Assembly: GCF_900637295.1 (NCBI RefSeq)
Contig: NZ_LR134363.1
Span: 186,001 to 250,000, forward strand
Source: Actinomyces slackii
GTDB taxonomy: Bacteria > Actinomycetota > Actinomycetes > Actinomycetales > Actinomycetaceae
Reading direction: 5' to 3'
DNA: 64,000 nt
Positions within the stretch are counted from its first letter, which is position 1; each line of letters starts with the position of its first letter. Below are positions 27,202-36,008 of this stretch, one piece after another. Below the pieces are notes generated by a model. That model saw only the letters and a program-made list of their open reading frames with translations. It was not told the DNA's origin and did not search any database. The position numbers and the translations under genes were made by a program.

Positions 27202-27645
27202 CTAGAGCCCGAGCGAGGCCTTGAAGCGGGGGATGGAGCGCCGCGAGACGAAGCACCGCGTGCCGTCCTTGAGCTGGATGCCGATGGTCCCGGTGCCGGA
27301 CAGGTCCAGGAAGGCCACCTGGGCGAGGTTGACGATCTCGCCCTGGTTGATGCGGATGAAGTCACGGGCGGGCAGCATGGACTCCAGCTCGTGGAGGCGA
27401 TGGTGGACCTGCCAGTGGCCGGCGGCGTCCTGGGCCAGCACCTTCTTGTCCCGGGTGTAGAAGCGCAGGACCCGGCGGGGGTCGAGCAGGACGGTGCGAT
27501 CGCCCGCGGTGGCGGTCAGGCGGGGCGCCGCCCCCAGCCCGGTCAGGGCTGACTCGATGCGGCGCACCTCCTCATCGAGGGCGGCGGCCCGCACCTCCAC
27601 CTCCGTCTCGTGCAGGCCAGGATCAATGCTGATGGTGACCTTCAT
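27202..27645 (-). CDS. LytTR-domain DNA-binding regulator
   Basis: A 147-residue protein. The N-terminal 50 residues are a small alpha/beta segment with repeated Glu/Val. Residues 50-145 are a LytTR domain (RVLRFYTRDKKVLAQDAAGHWQVHHRLHELESML, FIRINQGEIVNLAQVAFL, GTRCFVSRRSIPRFKASLGL). LytTR proteins bind direct repeats in promoters. No receiver domain is present, so it is the stand-alone type that pairs with DUF3021 proteins. It probably controls its own two-gene operon. Confidence 0.88.
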   Translation of the reverse strand: MKVTISIDPGLHETEVEVRAAALDEEVRRIESALTGLGAAPRLTATAGDRTVLLDPRRVLRFYTRDKKVLAQDAAGHWQVHHRLHELESMLPARDFIRINQGEIVNLAQVAFLDLSGTGTIGIQLKDGTRCFVSRRSIPRFKASLGL

Positions 27646-27815
27646 GGCGTGCTCCTCGTCCTCGTGGGCGGGACCCGGTGCCTCCGCCTGGTATCAGTCA
27701 AGCGCAGGATGGCCCACGAGCCGCTATCGGGGCGGACAAGCGGTCGCCACAGGGGGATATGCGGTGCGGCGGCGGTGGATCGCGCCGGTGGATCGCGCCG
27801 GTGCGGCCAGGGCGC

Positions 27816-28265
27816 TCAGCCGCCGATGAGAAGCAGGGCGCCCACCATGAGGAGGTTGATGATCACGAGGACGGATACCACGGTGATGACGAGGACCCCC
27901 ACGTTCCGGCGTCGGACTGGCCCCTGATCATCGAAGGTCAGCGAGCCCTTCCAGTGGTTGTTGTAGGCCGACGCCGCGTAGTAGACGGGCACGTGGGCGC
28001 CCGGTGCCAGCATGAAGGACAGGCGCGGGCCACCGGTCAGGGTGTCCCGGCACTCGATCACCACGGGCCCCGCCGGCAGCCAGAGGCCCTGGACCCTCTC
28101 GCTGCTGCGCGGGAGCGCCCACCCGTTGATGGTCGTGCGCGGCACGGACGCCAGGAAGCGGATGTAGGTGTAGTGGATCTCCACGTACCCGGCATCGGGC
28201 GGGACCTGCCCCGGCCACTGAGGCGCCGGCGGCCGGGGCGCCCACCTGTCCTCATGTGCCTCCAT
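27816..28265 (-). CDS. Unknown tail-anchored membrane protein
   Basis: A 149-residue protein. A Pro-rich N-terminus (first 25 residues) is followed by a beta-rich domain (YVEIHYTYIRFLASVPRTTINGW to LTFDDQGPVRRRN). A single strong C-terminal helix (VGVLVITVVSVLVIINLLMVGALLLIGG) ends the protein. This tail-anchored layout puts the soluble part in the cytoplasm. I do not recognise a family. The 170-base gap to the LytTR gene includes a tandem GGTGGATCGCGCC repeat at 27774-27800. Confidence 0.65.
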   Translation of the reverse strand: MEAHEDRWAPRPPAPQWPGQVPPDAGYVEIHYTYIRFLASVPRTTINGWALPRSSERVQGLWLPAGPVVIECRDTLTGGPRLSFMLAPGAHVPVYYAASAYNNHWKGSLTFDDQGPVRRRNVGVLVITVVSVLVIINLLMVGALLLIGG

Positions 28266-28338
28266 GGCCCCTCATTGTGCCCCCGCATCCGCCCTGCCCG
28301 GGCAGGTATGGGGAAGCGCGCCAAGGGCCCGCCTGGCC

Positions 28339-29145
28339 TCAGCGGAGCGCCTCCGGGGTCAGGACCTGGACGCCGGCCTGGGACAGGGCCTGGGACAGCG
28401 CCTGGGGCGGGCGCTCCTCGGTGACGAGGAAGTCGGCGATCTCCAGGGGGCCGATGGCGGCGAAGAGGCGCTGGCCCAGCTTGGTGGAGTCGGCCAGGAT
28501 CGCCACGCGGCGGGCCCGGCCGGCCATCTGCCCCAGCATGGCGGCCTCGTCGAGATTGGAGGTGGACAGGCCCTCCTCGTCGACGGCGCCGACCCCGATG
28601 AGGGCGAGGTCGACGTGGATGTCGTTCTCCACCCCGGAGATGGAGGAGGCGAAGGCGACCGGGCCGATGGTCACCTGGCCCGAGAGGCGCACATGCCCGC
28701 CGATGACGTAGATGTCCCGGCAGGAATCGGCGTTGATCTCCGCCGGCAGGGAGAGGTTGTTGGTGGCGATGATGAGCTCACGGCGCTCACTGAGGTAGTG
28801 CAGCATGGCCAGCGCCGTGGTGCCGCCGTTGATGAACAGGACATCGCCGTCCTGGACGAGCCCAGCCGCCATCTGGCCGATCCGGTCCTTCTGCTCGGCC
28901 TGGAGGCGGGCGCGCTCGGACAGGGAGGTGTCATGGCCGGGCAGGGAGGAGTTCGACATCGCCCCGCCGTGCATGCGGATGATCAGGCCATCGGCGTCGA
29001 GCTGGTCGAGATCGCGCCTGATGGTGTCGGTGGAGACTCCGAAGCGCTCTGCCAGCGCCGCCACCGTGACCTGCCCGAGCCGGTTCACGTGGCTGGCGAC
29101 CTCTGCCTTGCGACCTGCGGGAAGGCGCGACGAGATGTCGTTCAT
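28339..29145 (-). CDS. DeoR/GlpR-family sugar regulator
   Basis: A 268-residue repressor. The N-terminal winged helix-turn-helix (VTVALAERFGVSTDTIRRDLDQLDADGLI) is the DeoR signature (residues about 25-65). The C-terminal DeoRC sensor domain (DGDVLFINGGTTALAMLHYL, IYVIGGHV, DLALIGVGAVDEEGLSTS) usually binds a phosphorylated sugar. It is divergent from the ABC sugar operon that starts at 29330, with 184 bases between the starts. It is therefore the likely local regulator, with a sugar phosphate made by the kinase at 33370 or the aldolase substrate as effector. Confidence 0.92.
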   Translation of the reverse strand: MNDISSRLPAGRKAEVASHVNRLGQVTVAALAERFGVSTDTIRRDLDQLDADGLIIRMHGGAMSNSSLPGHDTSLSERARLQAEQKDRIGQMAAGLVQDGDVLFINGGTTALAMLHYLSERRELIIATNNLSLPAEINADSCRDIYVIGGHVRLSGQVTIGPVAFASSISGVENDIHVDLALIGVGAVDEEGLSTSNLDEAAMLGQMAGRARRVAILADSTKLGQRLFAAIGPLEIADFLVTEERPPQALSQALSQAGVQVLTPEALR

Positions 29146-29253
29146 GCCTCCGAGTGTAGACGAGGAGGAGGAAGAATACAGGGAAACTTTACGGGTTCGT
29201 TACGTGACCTAGAAGTGGACAAACGCAGATTCCCGCACTACGCTACCGCTCAG

Positions 29254-29288
29254 GCGTCACAAAATCGCGAATACCCGCATGATGACGC
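29254..29288. promoter_or_regulatory. Possible operator between DeoR gene and ABC operon
   Basis: GCGTCA (29254-29259) and TGACGC (29283-29288) are inverted repeats with centres about 29 bases apart in the divergent gap. The second arm is part of TGACGCAAAC, a 10-base string also found upstream of the other ABC operon (7100-7109, plus strand). Site function is inferred from position only. Confidence 0.35.
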
Positions 29289-29329
29289 AAACCCTAGCAG
29301 TACTCGTATCAATGACGATGGAGTGAACG

Positions 29330-30604
29330 ATGCAGATGCGCAGACGCGAACTCGGCCGGATGGCCGCGGTGATGTCCGCCCTGGCAGCCCTGAGCGTGGC
29401 GGGCTGCGGCGGCAGTGGCTCGGGGAGCGGGGAGGTGACCCTGGAGTTCACCCAGTGGTGGGAGCCCGAGCTCCCCGACGGCACCTTCCGCGCTCTTATG
29501 GACACCTTCGAGAAGCAGAACCCCGGGATCAAGGTCGAGCTGCTCTCAGGCCCCTACGCCTCCACCAAGGAGCAGCTCGTCGCAGGAGCGGCCTCCAAGA
29601 CCATGCCCGACGTCGTCGGGCTCGACGGCGCCTGGGTCTCCGACTTCGCCAAGCAGGGCGCGATCGCTGATCTCACCGCGCTGATGGGCGAGCAGAAGTT
29701 CGACGACTCCCAGCTGGCCAGCCAGATCCAGATCGACGGCGCGACCTACATGATCCCGGTGGTCAACTTCGTCTACCCCATGTTCGCCAACATGAACCTG
29801 CTCTCCGGGGCCAAGGTCTCCGCCATGCCCTCGACCCGCGAGGAGTTCCAGGCCGCGGCCAAGGCCGTCGCTGCCACCGGGGGCGACGTCTCCGGCTGGG
29901 CTCTGCCCCTGTCCCTGGAGGCGCCCAACGGCATCCAGAACGATGTCATGTCCTGGGTGTGGGCCTCAGGGGGCTCCATGCTCGCCGATGGCAAGCCGAA
30001 CCTGGTCGGCAACAAGGACGTCATCAGCGCCTGCGAGTTCATCAAGGGGATGTGGGACGAGGGCGTCATCTCCCCGGGTGCCTTCACCATGAAGGAGCAG
30101 GACAAGGTCGAGGACTTCACCAACGGCCGCACCGGCCTCATGATCGACTCCCTGGCCCATGTCAACACCATCCGCAAGGGCAACCCGGATCTGTCCTTCG
30201 ACATCTCGGCCCTGCCGGCGGTCTCCGGGTACACCGGCGAGCGCGGCATGCCCTACGCCTCCTGGGGGATCGGGGTCTCCGCCTCCACCGAGCACCCGGC
30301 GGAGGCCTGGAAGCTCGTCGCCTTCCTCATGGGCGCCGACATCAACGCCCAGCTGGCCAACGACGCCAAGGCCTTCCCCGGCAACTCCACGGCCACCCCC
30401 GACTTCGTCGAGGACGACGAGGTCTTCAAGAAGGCCTTCGACATCTGGAGCTCGGGCAAGCCCGCCAACGAGTTCACGGGCCTGCCGGTCTCCGAGACCC
30501 TCATGCGCGACTTCGACGAGCAGTTCCAGAGTTACCTGCGCGGTGACATCACCCTCGAGACCTGCCTGGCCAACGCGCAGAAGGCCTGGGAGGCGAAGTT
30601 CTGA
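29330..30604 (+). CDS. ABC transporter sugar-binding lipoprotein
   Basis: A 424-residue family-1 solute-binding protein. The signal ends in a lipobox (SVAGCGG), so Cys is lipidated and the mature protein sits outside the membrane. TFRALMDTFEKQNPGIKVELLSG and the DVVGLDGAWVSDFAKQGAIADL region are typical of oligosaccharide- and polyol-binding members. It is the first gene of a five-gene operon with two permeases, an aldolase and a kinase. It shares only fold-level similarity with the binding protein at 5622. The substrate is unknown; the aldolase points to a sugar that yields a ketose bisphosphate. Confidence 0.92.
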   Translation: MQMRRRELGRMAAVMSALAALSVAGCGGSGSGSGEVTLEFTQWWEPELPDGTFRALMDTFEKQNPGIKVELLSGPYASTKEQLVAGAASKTMPDVVGLDGAWVSDFAKQGAIADLTALMGEQKFDDSQLASQIQIDGATYMIPVVNFVYPMFANMNLLSGAKVSAMPSTREEFQAAAKAVAATGGDVSGWALPLSLEAPNGIQNDVMSWVWASGGSMLADGKPNLVGNKDVISACEFIKGMWDEGVISPGAFTMKEQDKVEDFTNGRTGLMIDSLAHVNTIRKGNPDLSFDISALPAVSGYTGERGMPYASWGIGVSASTEHPAEAWKLVAFLMGADINAQLANDAKAFPGNSTATPDFVEDDEVFKKAFDIWSSGKPANEFTGLPVSETLMRDFDEQFQSYLRGDITLETCLANAQKAWEAKF

Positions 30605-30624
30605 CCCGGCCCGCTCCAACCCGG

Positions 30625-30656
30625 CGGCGGGGACGGGCACCGGCCCGGCCCCGCCG
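30625..30656 (+). terminator. Intercistronic hairpin after the binding-protein gene
   Basis: CGGCGGGG and CCCCGCCG pair around a 16-nt loop that can itself pair (GGG with CCC). It lies between the binding-protein stop and the first permease start, the same place as the hairpin at 5549-5582 in the other ABC operon. Confidence 0.6.
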
Positions 30657-30672
30657 CATGGAGGAAAGCACG

Positions 30673-31602
30673 ATGACCCCCACTGCCGCTCCCGCACGCC
30701 CCGGCACCGCCCATCCCGGGCGGTCGCGCCAACCCCTGGCGATGGCCGTCCCCTACGCCTACCTGTCCCCCACCATCCTTCTCCTGCTGATCCTCATGGC
30801 GACGCCGATCGTCATCGTCATCGGCTACTCCCTCATGGATGCCGTCATCACCGCGCCGCGATCGACCTTCGTCGGCCTGAGCAACTACACCGAGATCCTC
30901 ACCAGTGCGAAGTTCCGCACCGCCCTGGGGAATACGGCCTGGTTCGTGGGGGCCAGCGTCGTCGCCCACATGCTGCTGGGCCTGGGATTCGCCACACTGC
31001 TCAACTCCGAGGCCGTCTCCCCCGTGACGCGGGCGGTCTTCCGCACGCTGTTCGTGCTCCCCTGGCTGCTGACGGTGGCCATCATCGCCATCCTGTGGCG
31101 GCTGCTGCTCAACCCCAATGGCGTCATCAACGCCATCCTGTCGGGGATCGGGGCCGTGACCGGTCAGCACGAGTGGCTCGCCGATCCCGACCTGGCGCTG
31201 GGGGTCGTCACCGTCATCAACATCTGGTCCGGCTACCCCTTCTTCATGATCTCCATCCTGGCCGGCCTCCAGGGGATCCCCAAGGACCTGTATGAGGCCG
31301 CCGAGGTCGACGGCGCGGGCGCCCTGCGCCGATTCTGGTCCATCACCCTGCCCCAGCTGCGGCCCATCATCATCTCGATGGCGCTGCTCGACGTCATCTG
31401 GACCTCCCAGCAATTCGCCCTGATCTGGATGACCACCGGCGGCGGGCCCCTGGACCGCACCGAGATGCTGTCCACCTTCACCTACAAGCTGGCCTTCGCC
31501 GAGTACGACTTCTCCGGGGCCTCCGCCAGCGCCGTCATCGTGCTCCTGCTGTCCATGCTGCTCGCCTTCCTCTACGTGCGCAGCCAGAAGGCGAGGGACT
31601 GA
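30673..31602 (+). CDS. ABC sugar transporter permease (MalF/UgpA type)
   Basis: A 309-residue permease with six helices. The EAA loop is LYEAAEVDGAGALRRFWSITLPQLRP. I choose ATG 30673 because GGAGGAAAG lies just upstream; the ATG at 30658 overlaps that ribosome-binding site. A short polar N-terminus (PTAAPARPGTAHPGRSRQ) precedes helix one. One base separates its stop from the next permease. The pair forms the channel for the binding protein at 29330, again with no ATPase gene in the operon. Confidence 0.92.
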   Translation: MTPTAAPARPGTAHPGRSRQPLAMAVPYAYLSPTILLLLILMATPIVIVIGYSLMDAVITAPRSTFVGLSNYTEILTSAKFRTALGNTAWFVGASVVAHMLLGLGFATLLNSEAVSPVTRAVFRTLFVLPWLLTVAIIAILWRLLLNPNGVINAILSGIGAVTGQHEWLADPDLALGVVTVINIWSGYPFFMISILAGLQGIPKDLYEAAEVDGAGALRRFWSITLPQLRPIIISMALLDVIWTSQQFALIWMTTGGGPLDRTEMLSTFTYKLAFAEYDFSGASASAVIVLLLSMLLAFLYVRSQKARD

Positions 31603-31603
31603 T

Positions 31604-32446
31604 ATGACCTCCAAGCAGCGTCGCCAGCTGGTGACCAGGATCTGCGTGTGGGCCGGGCTCCTGGCCGGAGCCGGATTCGCCGCCTCCCCCATCGTGTGGA
31701 TGGTGGCCTCCTCCTTCAAGCCCAATGCCCGGATCTTCGCCTCTCCTCCCCGGCTCATCGAGGAGGGGGCCTCCGTGGCCGCCTACACCGCGATCCTCAA
31801 CGACCCTGACAAGATGCGATTCTTCGCCAACAGCTATTTCGTGGCCCTGTCGGTGACGATGCTGACCCTCGTGGTGGCGATCATGGCGGCCTACGCCTTC
31901 AGCCGCTTCGACTTCCCCGGCAAGAGGATTCTCAACGTCATCATCATCTCGGTGCAGGCCGTCCCGCCGATCACCCTGCTCATCCCGTTCTTCGGGCTCA
32001 TGGTGAGCCTGAGGCTCTACAACACCTACCAGGGACTCATCGCCACATACATGGTGTTCACCCTCCCCTACGCCATCATCATGCTCACCGGGTACTTCAA
32101 CACCCTGCCCCGCGAGCTCGACGAGGCCGCCAAGGTTGACGGGACCGGCTCATTCGGCGCCCTGTGGCGGGTACTGGTGCCGATCTCGGTGCCGGGAATC
32201 GTCTCGGTGGGCATCTACACCTTCATGATCGCGTGGAACGAGTACCTGTTCGCGCTGACCCTGACCCGCACCAATGACATGCGCACCGTCCCCATCGGCA
32301 TCCAGCTGCTCATGGGGCAGCACGCCTACGAGTGGAACGAGATGATGGCGATGTCCGTGCTCGGCTCGATCCCCGTCGTCATCCTCTTCATCGTCTTCCA
32401 GCGCTATTTCATCGGAGGAATGACCGCTGGATCCGTCAAGAACTGA
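31604..32446 (+). CDS. ABC sugar transporter permease (MalG type)
   Basis: A 280-residue permease with six predicted helices and an EAA loop ELDEAAKVDGTGSFGALWRVLVPISVPG. It starts one base after the upstream permease. The ending FQRYFIGGMTAGSVKN is the usual C-terminus of MalG-type proteins. The next gene, the aldolase, starts 36 bases later, so uptake and catabolism are coupled in one operon. Confidence 0.92.
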   Translation: MTSKQRRQLVTRICVWAGLLAGAGFAASPIVWMVASSFKPNARIFASPPRLIEEGASVAAYTAILNDPDKMRFFANSYFVALSVTMLTLVVAIMAAYAFSRFDFPGKRILNVIIISVQAVPPITLLIPFFGLMVSLRLYNTYQGLIATYMVFTLPYAIIMLTGYFNTLPRELDEAAKVDGTGSFGALWRVLVPISVPGIVSVGIYTFMIAWNEYLFALTLTRTNDMRTVPIGIQLLMGQHAYEWNEMMAMSVLGSIPVVILFIVFQRYFIGGMTAGSVKN

Positions 32447-32481
32447 TCGTGACCCCACAACACAGGAAGGCAAGTACTCAG

Positions 32482-33342
32482 ATGCTAATGACCGGATGTG
32501 ACGTCCTCGCCGTCGCACATGAGCACAGGTTCGCGGTCCCCGCGTTCAACATCTCCAGCTACTCGATGCTGCGCGCCGTGGTCGATGTCTGCGAGGAGAA
32601 GCGCTCCCCGCATATCATCGCCATCCATCCCGATGAGCTGAGCCACATCCGCCCCGCCATGCTCGCCTCGATCATCAGGATCGCCCACGAGTCCACCGTT
32701 CCCACCGCCATCCACCTGGACCACGGCGCCAGTTACGAGCAGGTGCTGGGCGCAATCCAGGCCGGATTCACCTCCGTCATGATCGACAAGTCACTGGCCC
32801 CCTTCGAGGAGAACATCGAGGAGACCCGCAGGGTCGTGCACGCCGCCCACGCCGTGGGCATCTCCGTGGAGGCCGAGCTGGGGACCATCGGGGTCTCCGA
32901 CCAGTACGGGGAGACCGGCACCGAGGAGATCCTCTACACCGATCCCGACGACGCCGCCCGCTTCGTTGAGGCCACTGGCACCGACTCCCTGGCCATCGCC
33001 ATCGGCACGCGCCATGGCCTCTACCCCACCGAGGTCAAGCCCGAGCTGCGCCTGGACCTGCTGGAGACCATCGCCGGCCGAGTGGACATCCCCCTGGTGC
33101 TCCACGGAGGCTCGAACAACTCCGACACCGAGATCGCGGGCGCCGTGCGCGGCGGCATCAACAAGATCAACATCTCCTCGGACATCAAGGCGGCCTACTA
33201 CCTCAGGATGCGCGAGGTTCTGGCCGACACCCACCTGCGCGAGCCCAATGTCATCGAGCCCCCCTGCCAGGAGGCGCTCATGGCATGCGCGGCGCAGAAG
33301 ATCGACCTGTTCGCCTCGGCCGGCACGGCCGAGCTGTACTGA
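32482..33342 (+). CDS. Ketose-bisphosphate aldolase (GatY/KbaY-like class II)
   Basis: A 286-residue zinc-dependent aldolase. Catalytic and metal residues are visible in IHLDHGASYEQV, the Glu of VEAELGTIG, HGLYP and LHGGSNNSDTEI, and the phosphate loop is INKINISSDIK. These proteins split tagatose or fructose 1,6-bisphosphate, or related ketose phosphates. It is only distantly like the housekeeping Fba at 7292 and lacks that enzyme's long insertions. The variant GTRHGLYP replaces the more usual GTAHG. ATG 32482 follows AGGAAGG. It should use the product of the neighbouring kinase. Exact substrate unknown. Confidence 0.9.
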   Translation: MLMTGCDVLAVAHEHRFAVPAFNISSYSMLRAVVDVCEEKRSPHIIAIHPDELSHIRPAMLASIIRIAHESTVPTAIHLDHGASYEQVLGAIQAGFTSVMIDKSLAPFEENIEETRRVVHAAHAVGISVEAELGTIGVSDQYGETGTEEILYTDPDDAARFVEATGTDSLAIAIGTRHGLYPTEVKPELRLDLLETIAGRVDIPLVLHGGSNNSDTEIAGAVRGGINKINISSDIKAAYYLRMREVLADTHLREPNVIEPPCQEALMACAAQKIDLFASAGTAELY

Positions 33343-33369
33343 TCGGCATCAGGACTCCAGGAGGGGAGC

Positions 33370-34563
33370 ATGCCAGGACGGATCATTCTTGGTCTCGGTG
33401 GCACGGTGGACTACGAGCTCCACTGGCAGACCGGGGCGCTCCAGGCACTGGTGGATGAGTGCCGGATCCGCCTGGCCGAGCTCGAGGACGAGCCCCCGGC
33501 GGTGGCGCATGGGACCAGGGAGATGGTCCTGGCCATCCTGCGCTCCATGCGCCACGGCCGGGGCTGGGAGTGCTATGCGGCCGACCGGCCGGCCCTCATC
33601 GACCTCGCTGGACGCTTCGAGCGGAGCACGACCCTGGGCGGCACCTGCGTGCGGGCTGCCCTGGCCCTGGCCCGGCTCGGCGTGCCCTCAACGGTCCACC
33701 TGGTCTCCATGAGCCCCGAGGTGCGCCGGCTCCTGCCCCCGAAGGTCGAGCGCCTGTGCAGCGCCGCGCAGGACAGCCTCGACCCGCATGTCATCGTCCA
33801 GTACCCCCGTGGCGCCCAGCTGCGCCTGGTCGACGGGACAGTGAGGAGCTCGCGCCCCAACCGGGTCATCCTGGTCAACGACGAGCCCAACGAGCACATG
33901 CTCCTGGCCCCCGGTCTGGCGCGGGCCGTGGGCCGGGCCCGGGCCGTGCTCATCTCGGGCCTGAACACGATGAAGTCGCAGGCCGAGCTGCGCGAGCGCC
34001 TCACCGAGCTGGAGCGGATCCTGGCGGGAGCCCCGGGCGATGTCATCTACGAGGACGCCGGCTTCCACGATGAGGCCATGCGACAGGTGGTGCTCAGCGC
34101 GATGCCCCGGATGGTCTGGGCCCACTCCCTCAACGAGGACGAGGCCCAGCACTACCTGGGTCGCTCCGTCAACCTGGAGGACCCCGGCCAGGTGGTCTCC
34201 ATGATGAGGGACCTGCTGGCACTGCTGGGCAGCCCGGCCGTCATGGTTCACACCAGCGGCTACGCCGCCGTCGTGGGCAGGGACGCGCAGCGCCTGCACC
34301 GTGCCGCCGAGTTCGGCTGCCTCATGGCCTCGACCCGCTACCTGCACGGGGATGCCCACGGCCGCGCCGAGTACGAGGCCGTGCGCCGGGCCGGGCGCGA
34401 TCCGCGGGGACTGGACCTGGCGCGCGACCCCGCGATCAGCCGGGCGGGCGTGCTCATCGCCCCCTCCTTCGCGGTGCGCCCCGACTCGCCGACGACGATC
34501 GGCCTGGGCGACGCCTTCATCGGCGGCGTCATGGGCAGCCTCGCCGGCGCCGAGGGGCTGTGA
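33370..34563 (+). CDS. ADP-dependent glucokinase/phosphofructokinase-family sugar kinase
   Basis: A 397-residue protein of the ribokinase-like ADP-dependent kinase family known from archaeal glycolysis. The key C-terminal catalytic loop TTIGLGDAFIGGV carries the GxGD Asp. Supporting segments are LGLGGTVDYEL at the N-terminus, GGTCVRAALALARLGVP, ILVNDEPNE and LISGLNTMKS. The family phosphorylates glucose or fructose 6-phosphate with ADP as donor, giving AMP. It is the last gene of the DeoR/ABC/aldolase operon, so it may phosphorylate the imported sugar or its phosphate before aldol cleavage. ADP use and substrate are inferred from family, not shown. Confidence 0.82.
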   Translation: MPGRIILGLGGTVDYELHWQTGALQALVDECRIRLAELEDEPPAVAHGTREMVLAILRSMRHGRGWECYAADRPALIDLAGRFERSTTLGGTCVRAALALARLGVPSTVHLVSMSPEVRRLLPPKVERLCSAAQDSLDPHVIVQYPRGAQLRLVDGTVRSSRPNRVILVNDEPNEHMLLAPGLARAVGRARAVLISGLNTMKSQAELRERLTELERILAGAPGDVIYEDAGFHDEAMRQVVLSAMPRMVWAHSLNEDEAQHYLGRSVNLEDPGQVVSMMRDLLALLGSPAVMVHTSGYAAVVGRDAQRLHRAAEFGCLMASTRYLHGDAHGRAEYEAVRRAGRDPRGLDLARDPAISRAGVLIAPSFAVRPDSPTTIGLGDAFIGGVMGSLAGAEGL

Positions 34564-34578
34564 GGCCGGGCGCCCGCC

Positions 34579-35946
34579 CTACTCGCCCTTGAAGCGCAGG
34601 CCCGCGGTGAAGCCCATCGGGTTGGCCTCGAACTCCGCGGCGGTGGCCTCATCCAGGGCGGCGAACTCGGCGTCGTCGTCGGGCAGGGGCTCCTCCTCGC
34701 CGAAGATCGCCTCCATCTCCTGGGTGTCGCCGACCCCCAGGTAGGCCTGCTCGTCGCGATGCCGGGGCAGGACCGTGCTGACGTAGTCCGCCACGGCCGC
34801 CTCCATGGAGACATCATGCTGGCGGGCCTCGGACATGTACCAGCGGTGCTCGAGGATCTCGTGGAAGATCTCCGCGGGCTCCAGCTTGCGTCGCATCTCG
34901 GCGGGCACCGCCAGGATGGTGGGCTCGAAGACCTCGGCAAGCCAGGAATGGGCCACCAACTCGATCGGGTCCTCCTTGCGCCCGGTGATCGTCCGGTAGG
35001 CCTCCAGGTCGTTGAGCATGCGCTGGCCCTGGCGCTCCTGGACATCCAATCCGGTCAGGCGCATCACCTGGCGGTGATAGTGGCCGGCGTCGACCACCTT
35101 GGGCTGGATGGACATATGCGACCCCGAGGCATCGGTGCTCATCGTCAGCTCGCCGACGTCGTAGCCCAGCTCGTTGAGCTTCTCGATGCGGCTGCGCACC
35201 CGCCAGCGCTCCCCCATGGAGAAGGACTCCTCGGCGGTGAGCACCTCCCACAGCTCGAGGTAGCGCGAGACGATTCGGTCACCCACCTCGATGGTGTCCA
35301 CGGTGGGCTCCAGCAGGGCGCCGGCCTGCAGATCCATGAGCTCGCCGATGATATTGGTGCGAGCCACGTCGATGTCGTAGAGGCGCTTGCCCTCGGTCAG
35401 GCCCTCGGTGTGCAGCTCGCCGGTCTCGGCGTCCACCAGGTAGGCGGCGAAGGCGCCCGCATCGCGCCTGAACAGCGTGTTGGACAGCGAGACATCCCCC
35501 CAGTAGAAGCCCAGCAGGTGCAGGCGCACGAGCAGCACCGCCAGGGCGTCGATGAGCCGGGTGGCCGTCTCGGGGCGCATGTACTGACTGAACAGCGCCC
35601 GGTAGGGAAGGGAGTAGGACAGGTGCTCGGTGACCAGCACCGAGTTCAGCAACTCCCCGCCCCGGCTGGTGCGCCCGGTGATGACCGCCGTCGGCTGGAC
35701 GCAGGGCGCCCCCAGGCGCACCAGGTCCCGCAGGAGCTCGTACTCCCGGTAGGCCACGGACTCCCCGATCTCCTTGACCGCGATCACCCGCTCGGAGAGG
35801 TTGACGAAGCGCACGATATGCCGCGACAGGCCGCGCGGCAGCGCCGCGAGGACCTCAGGGGGCCACTCCTCCAAGGGGATCTCCCACGGCAGATCGAGCA
35901 GCGCCGGGTCGATGGTGGCGGCGGTGATCTGCATGGACTGCGGCAT
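34579..35946 (-). CDS. DUF4032 protein (kinase-like fold)
   Basis: A 455-residue soluble protein of the DUF4032 family, widespread in actinobacteria. The N-terminal half is a kinase-like region: VIAVKEIGESVAYREYELLRDL holds the Lys and Glu, LHLLGFYWGDVSLSNTLFRRD is the catalytic-type loop and AYLVDAETGELH the metal-binding DxE. The C-terminal half is the DUF4032 part (LNDLEAYRTITGRKEDPIELVAHSWL). Substrate unknown. It is convergent with the kinase operon, 15 bases away. The very acidic C-terminus (EEEPLPDDDAEF) is normal for the family. Confidence 0.85.
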   Translation of the reverse strand: MPQSMQITAATIDPALLDLPWEIPLEEWPPEVLAALPRGLSRHIVRFVNLSERVIAVKEIGESVAYREYELLRDLVRLGAPCVQPTAVITGRTSRGGELLNSVLVTEHLSYSLPYRALFSQYMRPETATRLIDALAVLLVRLHLLGFYWGDVSLSNTLFRRDAGAFAAYLVDAETGELHTEGLTEGKRLYDIDVARTNIIGELMDLQAGALLEPTVDTIEVGDRIVSRYLELWEVLTAEESFSMGERWRVRSRIEKLNELGYDVGELTMSTDASGSHMSIQPKVVDAGHYHRQVMRLTGLDVQERQGQRMLNDLEAYRTITGRKEDPIELVAHSWLAEVFEPTILAVPAEMRRKLEPAEIFHEILEHRWYMSEARQHDVSMEAAVADYVSTVLPRHRDEQAYLGVGDTQEMEAIFGEEEPLPDDDAEFAALDEATAAEFEANPMGFTAGLRFKGE

Positions 35947-36008
35947 ACGGCGATTCTCTCAGGAAACGATGACGGTGGCGCGTTGGCCGCGCGGATCGAG
36001 ACAGTGAC

